Positions 14,388-20,659 of a stretch of 22,501 bases of DNA are shown piece after piece. The notes beneath the pieces were generated by a model that was not told the DNA's origin, did no database searches, and saw only the letters and a list, made by a program, of their open reading frames with translations. The DNA comes from Bacteroidota bacterium (GTDB lineage: Bacteria > Bacteroidota > Bacteroidia > NS11-12g > UBA955). Made by a program: the position numbers and the translations under genes. The stretch spans positions 1 through 22,501 of the forward strand of contig JAIYBO010000234.1 in assembly GCA_027488495.1 (NCBI GenBank), in the 5' to 3' direction. The first letter of the stretch is position 1, and each line of letters begins with the position of its first letter.

Positions 14388-15602
14388 TTAATGCTCACTC
14401 CACTCAATCGATTTAAGGTCAATGCCCTCTTTGAACATCTCCCACAAAGGACTCATATCGCGCAGTTTGTTCACCGCTTCAGACACCAACTTAATGGTGT
14501 AATCAATCTCCTCATCCGTGGTGAACCTACCCAATCCAAAACGCAACGAACTGTGCGCCAACTCATCGTCCAATCCCAAACTCTTCAATACATAGCTGGG
14601 CTCCAATGAGGCAGAAGTACAAGCTGAACCGCTCGATACAGCCACGTCTTTAATTCCCATCATCAAACCTTCTCCCTCAACATATTTAAAGCTGATGTTG
14701 GAGGTATGTGGCAAACGATGTTCCTTGTTCCCATTCAAATAGCTTTCTTCCAATTTCAACAATTCGGTTTCCAAACGATCACGCATCACCATCAATCGCG
14801 CCGATTCCTCAGCCATTTCCAACCGAGCAATCTCACAGGCCTTACCAAATCCAACAATACCAGGAACGTTCAAAGTACCACTGCGCATTCCGCGCTCGTG
14901 ACCACCACCGTCCATCTGTGCTGTTACCTTTACCCTTGGATTCTTCCTGCGAACATACAATGCACCTACGCCTTTCGGACCGTACATCTTGTGTGCTGTA
15001 AAACTCATCAAATCAATGTGATCCGCCAATACGTCTACCGGAATCTTGCCCACCGCTTGGGTTGCATCTGTGTGAAACAATACGCCCCTCTCTTTACACA
15101 ATGCGCCAATTTCACGAATGGGCTGTAAAACACCCAACTCGTTGTTGCCATACATCACCGTTACCAAAATGGTATTGGGTTTGATCGCTGCCGCAATTGC
15201 ATCAACCGCAATCAATCCATCTTCCGCAACAGACAAATAGGTTACCTCAGCACCCATCTTCTCCAAATGCTTGCAAGTATCTAGAACCGCTTTGTGCTCG
15301 GTGGATAAGGTAATGATGTGATTTCCCTTGCTTGCATACATCTCAAAAACACCCTTGATCGCCAAGTTGTTACTTTCCGTAGCACCACTGGTGAAAATGA
15401 TCTCTTTTTCACTGCTTCCGATCAATGCGGCAATCTGCTCACGGGCATAGTCTACCGCTTCCTCAGATTTCCATCCAAAGGGGTGACTTTTACTCGCAGC
15501 GTTTCCATAAGCTTCCAAAAAATAAGGGGTCATGGCCTCAAAAACACGGGGATCAACCTGTGTAGTGGCATTGTTGTCGAGGTATATGGGCAATTTTAAC
15601 AT
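14388..15602 (-). CDS. iscS: Cysteine desulfurase IscS
   Basis: This 404-residue PLP enzyme removes sulfur from cysteine and hands it to IscU and other acceptors. The PLP lysine is Lys205 in SFTAHKMYGPKG. The catalytic persulfide Cys328 lies in SSGSACTSASLEPSY, on a long group-I active-site loop. The cofactor His (about 103, TEHKAV) and the Asp of HTDATQAVG are present. Length and residue numbers match E. coli IscS (404 residues, C328) closely. It is first in the iscS-iscU-iscA-S4 cluster and divergent from methylmalonyl-CoA epimerase. No IscR-type regulator is adjacent. ATG 15602 fits the family N-terminus (PIYLDNNATT). Confidence 0.96.
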   Translation of the reverse strand: MLKLPIYLDNNATTQVDPRVFEAMTPYFLEAYGNAASKSHPFGWKSEEAVDYAREQIAALIGSSEKEIIFTSGATESNNLAIKGVFEMYASKGNHIITLSTEHKAVLDTCKHLEKMGAEVTYLSVAEDGLIAVDAIAAAIKPNTILVTVMYGNNELGVLQPIREIGALCKERGVLFHTDATQAVGKIPVDVLADHIDLMSFTAHKMYGPKGVGALYVRRKNPRVKVTAQMDGGGHERGMRSGTLNVPGIVGFGKACEIARLEMAEESARLMVMRDRLETELLKLEESYLNGNKEHRLPHTSNISFKYVEGEGLMMGIKDVAVSSGSACTSASLEPSYVLKSLGLDDELAHSSLRFGLGRFTTDEEIDYTIKLVSEAVNKLRDMSPLWEMFKEGIDLKSIEWSEH

Positions 15603-15636
15603 GGCTTTGTTCTTTATTTAGAGTGTTTCTAAACTG

Positions 15637-15644
15637 CAAAATTA
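15637..15644 (-). promoter_or_regulatory. -7 promoter element of iscS
   Basis: TAATTTTG on the minus strand matches TAnnTTTG and gives a leader of about 30 nt before ATG 15602. No TTG occurs at the -33 distance. I see no convincing promoter for the divergent epimerase gene in the same 115-bp gap. Confidence 0.5.
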
Positions 15645-15717
15645 ACGCATCTGCGCTCAGATTGTTTCGGTATTTCTAGTTTCTGCGAAAAGAATGTTCT
15701 TTGTAGTGAATTTTTCC

Positions 15718-16122
15718 ATGAAAAAACTTGAACACATCGGCATCGCCGTAGCCAATCTCGAAGCCTCTGAGGCCCTGTTTACGCAATTGTTGGGCATCGA
15801 ACCATACAAAAGAGAAACCGTTGAAAGCGAAAATGTGATCACCTCATTTTTTCAAATCGGCGACGTAAAAATTGAACTTCTCGCCGCAAGCAACCCAAAT
15901 AGCACCATCGCCAAATTCATCGAAAAAAAGGGCGAAGGGCTGCATCATCTCGCCTTTGAAGTGGAAAACATCGAAGAAGAAATAGAGAAAAAAACCAACC
16001 AGGGCTTTGAACTCATTCACACGAAGCCCAAAGACGGTGCCGATGGAAAAATCATCGCCTTCCTACACCCAAAATCCACCAACGGCGTACTCACAGAAAT
16101 GTGTCAGACCGTGATCAAATAA
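15718..16122 (+). CDS. mce: Methylmalonyl-CoA epimerase
   Basis: This 134-residue vicinal-oxygen-chelate enzyme interconverts (S)- and (R)-methylmalonyl-CoA, linking propionyl-CoA to succinyl-CoA. The expected metal ligands are His7 (LEHIGIAV), Gln46 (QIGDVKIELL), His77 (GLHHLAFEV) and Glu127 (GVLTEMCQ). ATG 15718 is chosen because the family starts directly with KLEHIGIAV; an in-frame ATG at 15694 would add an unrelated tail. Its 3' end overlaps the convergent lysE gene by 19 bp. Methylmalonyl-CoA mutase is not in the window, so participation in propionate metabolism is inferred from the family. Confidence 0.92.
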   Translation: MKKLEHIGIAVANLEASEALFTQLLGIEPYKRETVESENVITSFFQIGDVKIELLAASNPNSTIAKFIEKKGEGLHHLAFEVENIEEEIEKKTNQGFELIHTKPKDGADGKIIAFLHPKSTNGVLTEMCQTVIK

Positions 16123-16715
16123 ATCCCCATCCCAAAAAACAACAGCGCTAAAAAAAGATCAATCTGCTTGATCCTTTGCTCCGTTAAATAATTTTTGATT
16201 TTCCCAGAACCCCAAGACACCCCAATTTCAGTAACAAAAACCGTGGCCAGCGCCGCAAAACCAAATATCCACTTGCCTGAATAATCAAAATCGGCCGCCG
16301 GTGGTAGACTGTATAAACTCAACCACCAAGCAATATTCACTGGATTCACTATATTTATTGCGAAGGACTTCAAACCCAACTGCCAATCTTTCATTAACAA
16401 CAAGCGATCGTCGATCCCTTGCTTCTTTGCCTTCTGATGATGCATCAAATGTTGAATGCCCAACCCAAAAAACACCACACCACCAACCGCCGCAATCGTG
16501 CCCCTGTACTCGGTCAAATAATCCGTAATCGCCTCCGAAAAATGCAAGGCAATGGTCACGTAGATCAAATCGCCCAAAATAACACCCATCGATAATGGTA
16601 AACCCTTCCGCCACCCCCCAACCAAACCCGCCTGAATCAATAAAAAAAATATCGCACCCAAAGAAATGCTCATGATGAAGCCCGTTCCAATGCCAAATAT
16701 GATGGGTGCCAACAT
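16104..16715 (-). CDS. LysE/RhtB-family membrane exporter
   Basis: This 203-residue inner-membrane protein has about six hydrophobic segments. They include IIFGIGTGFIMSISLGAIFFLLI at the start (shown in part by IIFGIGTGF), GVILGDLIYVTIAL, IAAVGGVVFFGLGIQHL, a central INIVNPVNIAWWLSLY and a last one at LFLALLFFGMGIYLI. The NPVN turn and GLGI repeat are typical of LysE translocators, which export amino acids or related metabolites. The substrate cannot be told from sequence. It is divergent from the TPR gene and overlaps the epimerase 3' end by 19 bp. Confidence 0.82.
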   Translation of the reverse strand: MLAPIIFGIGTGFIMSISLGAIFFLLIQAGLVGGWRKGLPLSMGVILGDLIYVTIALHFSEAITDYLTEYRGTIAAVGGVVFFGLGIQHLMHHQKAKKQGIDDRLLLMKDWQLGLKSFAINIVNPVNIAWWLSLYSLPPAADFDYSGKWIFGFAALATVFVTEIGVSWGSGKIKNYLTEQRIKQIDLFLALLFFGMGIYLITV

Positions 16716-16752
16716 GCTTTTTTCTGTTTTTTGGGTTAATTGTCGGTGGTTT

Positions 16753-16783
16753 CAAAGGAATCCGTATTCCTATTGTCGCAAAA
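16753..16783 (-). promoter_or_regulatory. Promoter of the lysE-family gene with an inverted repeat over the -7 element and spacer
   Basis: On the minus strand TTTTG (16783-16779) is followed after 18 nt by TTCCTTTG (16760-16753), one mismatch from TAnnTTTG. AGGAAT (16756-16761) and ATTCCT (16766-16771) form a 6-bp inverted repeat over the -7 element and adjacent spacer, where a repressor could bind. The operator role is a guess. Confidence 0.4.
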
Positions 16784-16895
16784 CGCTTGCAATTTAATCA
16801 CAGCCCTCAGATTTTTTCTCAATAAAATTAAGCCCTGCCAAAGCATACCAAAAAGTATGTGTAAAAGTTGGGGAAGATGCACACCCCCATTCACA
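16784..16895. other. Remainder of the divergent lysE/TPR intergenic region
   Basis: The whole gap between lysE and the TPR gene is 215 bp. Outside the two promoters I see only a short hairpin, CATAC/GTATG around an A-rich loop near 16843-16859. I see no credible gene. Confidence 0.3.
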
Positions 16896-16925
16896 TTGAG
16901 CACCATGATTACCAATGTAAATTTG
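16896..16925 (+). promoter_or_regulatory. Consensus Bacteroidota promoter of the TPR-comA operon
   Basis: TTG (16896-16898), 19 nt, then TAAATTTG (16918-16925) is the cleanest promoter in the window and matches both consensus elements and spacing. It ends 5 nt before ATG 16931, so the transcript should start at or beside the start codon. This also rules out the longer frame starting at 16868. Confidence 0.75.
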
Positions 16926-16930
16926 AATCA

Positions 16931-18391
16931 ATGAGTTTCTTTTCATCAGACTGGGACGACGAGGAAGAAGAAGATGTTTTCCAAGGCGATGTTGACGCAC
17001 TTGTGCGCGATTTCGAAAGCAAACAACAGAGAACTTTCTCCGCGCGTGAATGGCTTGAGCTATATCGATACTACGCAAGCCAATTTCCTGCCAAAACAGG
17101 GCAATATCGCGCAGATACCTACATCAAAGTGATTTTGGAATCGGCCATCCAACAATTCCCTTACATGCCCATTTTCTCTCTGCACATGGCTGAATGGCTC
17201 ATCAGAGATCAAAAATTGGCAAAAGCCAGAACCATTGTAAACCAAGCGTTACAATACACCCCCTTCGAACCAGCCTTGGGATTCATGCAATCCCTGGTAT
17301 TTAGTTTGCAAGGACACAAAAAGAAGGCATTGGAGGAGCTACAATCTGTGCTAGAAAATATGGGCGAAGAAGAAGCCATGCTCGAGGATTTTCTAGAAAT
17401 TTCCCTCTATCACGGACAATTTGATTTGGCGATGCCTGTGCTCGAAAAAGCCCTCGATACCGGTGCCGAAGTAAGCGTCATTCTCGAGAAATACATCGAA
17501 AAAGCAGAAGAAGGTGGATTGATCGATGCCCTCTTGCCAATGATTCAGCGCATCATCGACCAAGACCCCTACTCAGCAGAAGCTTGGTACGTATTGGGTT
17601 CCGGTTACATGGCACAAGGCGATCACGAACAAGCACTGAAAGCACTCGATTTTGCAGTCACCATCAATGAAAATTTTGCCGACGCTTGGGTAACATTCCT
17701 AGAATGCACCTATGAACTGGGACACTATCAAGATTTCATCAATACCTATAGGGATTTGAGTACCCGATTCCCGAAAAAAACCTTTGCAGAAATTGAAGGC
17801 CTTCTCGCTTGGAGTCACTACGAACAAGGCGATGTAAAAACCTGCAGATCCATCTACAAAGAAATCTTAAAAAATCAACCGCAAGATGCTGAATGCTGGT
17901 ATTCCATGGGCCTTACTTGGCACTACGAAGAGAATTACTCAGCCGCAATTCCCTACCTCGAAAGAGCCTATGATTTAGACCATTTCGAATCGGATTATGG
18001 CATGGTGCTGGCCAGCGCGTATTTTGGTGCCCACATGCAAGAAAAATGGGAAGCACTATACGAATCTTTGACCATCGAACATGCAACCAATCCCGAAGTT
18101 TGGCTTGATTACAGCACATCGCTCTATGAGATTGGTGAATCAGATAAGGCCCTCGATGTCATTGAAACCGGTTTGCTTAACAACCCCCAACACAGCGGAC
18201 TTTTATATCGTTTGGCCGCGCTTTGCTACCTTTCCGGACAAGCATCAGCAGCCATTTTCGTCCTTGAAAAAGCCCTTGAAATGAACGCCAACGAGCACAT
18301 TCAATTATTTACCTTTGCGCCTGAGCTCAAAAAAGCCACGGCAATACTTGCCTGCATCGCCAAATACACCCAACCCAGAACCGGATTATGA
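16931..18391 (+). CDS. Tetratricopeptide-repeat protein
   Basis: This 486-residue protein has no signal peptide and is probably cytoplasmic. After a very acidic N-terminus (SDWDDEEEEDVF) and a helical stretch with YRYYASQFPAKTGQY, the rest is a run of about seven or eight TPR-type helical pairs. Examples are AEAWYVLGSGYMAQGDHEQAL, shown in part by WYVLGSGYMAQGDHEQAL, and CWYSMGLTWHYEENYSAAI. TPR arrays mediate protein-protein contacts; no catalytic domain is visible. The ATG at 16931 is placed directly behind a consensus promoter. The stop overlaps the start of the ComA-like gene in ATGA (18388-18391), so the two are translationally coupled and probably work together. The partner and process are unknown. 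Confidence 0.85.
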   Translation: MSFFSSDWDDEEEEDVFQGDVDALVRDFESKQQRTFSAREWLELYRYYASQFPAKTGQYRADTYIKVILESAIQQFPYMPIFSLHMAEWLIRDQKLAKARTIVNQALQYTPFEPALGFMQSLVFSLQGHKKKALEELQSVLENMGEEEAMLEDFLEISLYHGQFDLAMPVLEKALDTGAEVSVILEKYIEKAEEGGLIDALLPMIQRIIDQDPYSAEAWYVLGSGYMAQGDHEQALKALDFAVTINENFADAWVTFLECTYELGHYQDFINTYRDLSTRFPKKTFAEIEGLLAWSHYEQGDVKTCRSIYKEILKNQPQDAECWYSMGLTWHYEENYSAAIPYLERAYDLDHFESDYGMVLASAYFGAHMQEKWEALYESLTIEHATNPEVWLDYSTSLYEIGESDKALDVIETGLLNNPQHSGLLYRLAALCYLSGQASAAIFVLEKALEMNANEHIQLFTFAPELKKATAILACIAKYTQPRTGL

Positions 18392-19158
18392 ACCAAGACC
18401 TATTCAATCTTCAGCAGTTGCCCAGCCGCAGCACAAAACCTCGCAACAATGGCCTAACCATGGTCATGGATAAAGGATTGAGTCTTCGTGAAGTAGAAAA
18501 CTTTCTCGAAAATGGTGAACCCTACACAGATCTCATCAAATTGGGATTCGGAACATCCTATTTCACCACCAAACTCCAAGAAAAAATTAAATTATATCAA
18601 AGTGTAAATATTCCCGTTTACCTCGGCGGTACACTGTTCGAAGCCTATATCGCAAGAAACCAGTTCGATGATTATTTGAGATTGCTCGAAAAACTCAACC
18701 TTACACACGTTGAAGTGAGCGATGGCAGCCTAGAAATGAACCACGATGCCAAATGCGAGTACATCCAAACCCTTGCGAAAAACTACACCGTTCTAAGTGA
18801 AGTAGGTAGCAAAGACGCCGAAAAAATCATTCCCCCCTATGAGTGGATTGAACAAATGGAAACCGAACTCAGTGCCGGCGCCTGGAAAGTCATTGGTGAG
18901 GCACGTGAATCTGGAACCGTAGGAATCTTTAGGGGTACAGGTGAGGTAAGATCAGGCTTGGTGGCCGAAATCATCCGCAAAATCCCTCAAGAAAGTGTGA
19001 TCTGGGAAGCACCCAAAAAAGAACAACAAGTGTGGTTCATCCAACTTTATGGAAGCGATGTGAACCTCGGAAACATTGCCCCCAATGAAATCATTCCGCT
19101 TGAAACCTTGCGTTTGGGATTGCGTGGCGATAGTTTCCACTTTTTCCTCAATCCATAA
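18388..19158 (+). CDS. Phosphosulfolactate synthase (ComA)-like protein
   Basis: This 256-residue protein belongs to the ComA family. In methanogens ComA adds sulfite to phosphoenolpyruvate to give phosphosulfolactate, the first step of coenzyme M synthesis. Family signatures are visible in order: GLTMVMDKGLS (about 22-32), TDLIKLGFGTS, IPVYLGGTLFEAY, HVEVSDGSLEM, VLSEVGSKD, AWKVIGEARESG, VNLGNIAP and LETLRLGLRGDSF at the end. It should fold as a TIM barrel in the cytoplasm. A coenzyme M role is unlikely in this lineage. Supplying sulfonates for cysteate or sulfonolipids is possible, and so is an HSA32-like role unrelated to sulfonates (plant heat-stress proteins share this fold). The ATG overlaps the TPR stop. 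Catalytic residues were not individually checked. Confidence 0.82.
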   Translation: MNQDLFNLQQLPSRSTKPRNNGLTMVMDKGLSLREVENFLENGEPYTDLIKLGFGTSYFTTKLQEKIKLYQSVNIPVYLGGTLFEAYIARNQFDDYLRLLEKLNLTHVEVSDGSLEMNHDAKCEYIQTLAKNYTVLSEVGSKDAEKIIPPYEWIEQMETELSAGAWKVIGEARESGTVGIFRGTGEVRSGLVAEIIRKIPQESVIWEAPKKEQQVWFIQLYGSDVNLGNIAPNEIIPLETLRLGLRGDSFHFFLNP

Positions 19159-19176
19159 GGCTGCAAAATACCTTAC

Positions 19177-19236
19177 ACCGAATTGCGGTAATTCACCGCG
19201 TTTCGCTCACTTCCTTTGATTTCAAAACCAAAGGAA
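19177..19236. terminator. Inverted repeats in the comA/trx convergent gap (possible bidirectional 3'-end element)
   Basis: TTCCTTTG (19211-19218) and CAAAGGAA (19229-19236) form an 8-bp perfect stem with a 10-nt loop. Just before it ACCG (19177-19180), CGGT (19186-19189) and ACCG (19195-19198) allow two mutually exclusive small hairpins. No T-run follows on either strand, so this is not a standard intrinsic terminator. It is the only structured sequence in the 87-bp gap between two facing genes. Confidence 0.35.
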
Positions 19237-19245
19237 ATCCATCAT

Positions 19246-19647
19246 TTACTTGAAACGATCTACAAAACCGCTGAGGTTTTCATAGGTTTGGTAGCCCAAA
19301 ACCCTGCCAACAACCTGACCATTTTTGAAGAAAATGACCGTGGGATATCCCTCCAAACGATAACGATCTGCAATACCCGCTTGCGCTTCAGCATCTACCT
19401 TCAATACCACAACATCACTCGCACGGTTTTCACGAATCTGCTGAACAAATGGAGCCATTTTCTTGCAAGGTCCGCACCAAGTAGTGTAAAAATCTACCAT
19501 AACCAACTTATTCCCCCCAATTGTAGCATCAAAAGACTTTTCAGTGATGGGCTCATCGTGTGACGATGCGGGTTTGTTCTGACAAGAAACAGTGGTAATC
19601 AAGGCAAAAGCCAATGTCAATAAGCTGAAACGAAAAGTGAAACGCAT
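19246..19647 (-). CDS. Thioredoxin-fold lipoprotein (periplasmic thiol-disulfide oxidoreductase)
   Basis: This 133-residue protein has an N-terminal export signal (RFSLLTLAFALITTV) ending in Ser-Cys at about 21-22, then QNKPASS. That suggests lipid modification at the Cys, although the lipobox is imperfect (T-V-S-C). The rest is a classical thioredoxin fold with the WCGPC redox centre (about 58-62) in VDFYTTWCGPCKKM, and the cis-Pro in GYPTVIFFKNG. It probably reduces or reshuffles disulfides in the periplasm, tethered to a membrane. A partner such as DsbD is not visible here. It has its own promoter, divergent from the glycosyltransferase gene. Confidence 0.9.
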   Translation of the reverse strand: MRFTFRFSLLTLAFALITTVSCQNKPASSHDEPITEKSFDATIGGNKLVMVDFYTTWCGPCKKMAPFVQQIRENRASDVVVLKVDAEAQAGIADRYRLEGYPTVIFFKNGQVVGRVLGYQTYENLSGFVDRFK

Positions 19648-19672
19648 TTTTTCTTTGTTTTAATGATTTACA

Positions 19673-19680
19673 CAAAGGTA
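19673..19680 (-). promoter_or_regulatory. -7 promoter element of the thioredoxin gene
   Basis: TACCTTTG on the minus strand matches TAnnTTTG and would give a leader of about 20 nt of A-rich sequence before ATG 19647. It lies only 15 bp from the oppositely oriented -7 element of the glycosyltransferase gene. Confidence 0.55.
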
Positions 19681-19695
19681 CTTATTCAATTTCCA

Positions 19696-19703
19696 TATTT
19701 TTG
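19696..19703 (+). promoter_or_regulatory. -7 promoter element of the glycosyltransferase operon
   Basis: TATTTTTG matches TAnnTTTG and ends 4 nt before ATG 19708, again predicting a leaderless mRNA. The -33 region would fall on the thioredoxin -7 element. The two promoters therefore overlap and may compete for RNA polymerase. Confidence 0.55.
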
Positions 19704-19707
19704 TTGA

Positions 19708-20658
19708 ATGGCTAGCCCAAATCCAGATTTGTCGATCGTTATTCCCATCTTCAATGAAGAAATGAATTTGGTGCCGCTCAATGAGCGAATTCAAAATGCC
19801 CTTTTACCCCTTGGCCTAGCCCACGAAATCATCTACGTGAACGATGGCTCCAAGGATGCAAGCCTCGGCATCATCAGAGGCCTATCTGAAAGCAACCCTT
19901 CTATCAAATACATAGATTTTTCGAGGAACTTCGGCCATCAAATCGCAATAACCGCAGGTTTGGAGCATGCCCGTGGATCCCGAATAATCATCATGGATGG
20001 CGACGGCCAAGATCCGCCAGAACTCATCCCCCAATTGTATGCAAAATCATTGGAAGGATTTGAAGTGGTCTATGCCAAACGAAAAAAGCGAAAAGGCGAA
20101 TCTTGGCTGAAAAAAATCACCGCCAAATTGTTTTACCGATTTCTGGCAAACATCACAAACATCGAAATCCCCCTCGATACCGGTGATTTTAGATTGATTC
20201 ATCAAAAAGTTCAACGCGTATTGAAAAATATGCCCGAACAACACAAATACCTGCGCGGACAAATTGCGTGGATTGGTTTCAATGCAACATCAGTAGAATA
20301 CGATCGAGAAGAAAGAATGGGTGGAAATACAAAATTCACCTATTCAAAAATGATGCGATTTGCCACCGACGGCATCTCTAGCTTTAGCAATTGGCCACTG
20401 AAAGTTGCCACAATGCTTGGATTTGCAGTCTCCGCCATCGCTTTTCTCCTCATCGTCTACAGCCTGTATCAAAAGTTTTTTGGTTATACAGAAGTAGGAT
20501 GGACCTCACTACACATTTCCGTGCTCTTCCTCGGTGGTGTACAGCTTCTGGGCATCGGAATCTTGGGTGAATACCTCGGTAGAGTGAGCGAAAATGTAAA
20601 AAACAGACCCACCTACATCGTAAAAGATTCAAACCTAGACCAATTAAACACCAACTAA
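19708..20658 (+). CDS. Family 2 glycosyltransferase, GtrB/DPM1-like polyprenyl-phosphate sugar transferase
   Basis: This 316-residue inner-membrane enzyme is expected to move a sugar from a nucleotide donor onto undecaprenyl phosphate on the cytoplasmic side. The GT-A domain has IPIFNEE (12-18), YVNDGSKD (43-50), the metal-binding MDGDGQDPPE (96-105), DTGDFRL (157-163) and RGQIAWIGF. KFTYSKM precedes two C-terminal membrane segments (about 231-255 and 265-290), as in GtrB and ArnC. The sugar cannot be inferred. The gene directly precedes a multi-pass protein with one base between the two, consistent with a donor-maker plus donor-user pair. ATG 19708 sits just behind a -7 element. Confidence 0.9.
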   Translation: MASPNPDLSIVIPIFNEEMNLVPLNERIQNALLPLGLAHEIIYVNDGSKDASLGIIRGLSESNPSIKYIDFSRNFGHQIAITAGLEHARGSRIIIMDGDGQDPPELIPQLYAKSLEGFEVVYAKRKKRKGESWLKKITAKLFYRFLANITNIEIPLDTGDFRLIHQKVQRVLKNMPEQHKYLRGQIAWIGFNATSVEYDREERMGGNTKFTYSKMMRFATDGISSFSNWPLKVATMLGFAVSAIAFLLIVYSLYQKFFGYTEVGWTSLHISVLFLGGVQLLGIGILGEYLGRVSENVKNRPTYIVKDSNLDQLNTN

Positions 20659-20659
20659 C

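Noticed and set aside
16868..16930. N-terminal extension of the TPR protein from ATG 16868
   Set aside because: A consensus promoter ending at 16925 would lie inside the extension, so it would not be transcribed; the extension also lacks conserved character.
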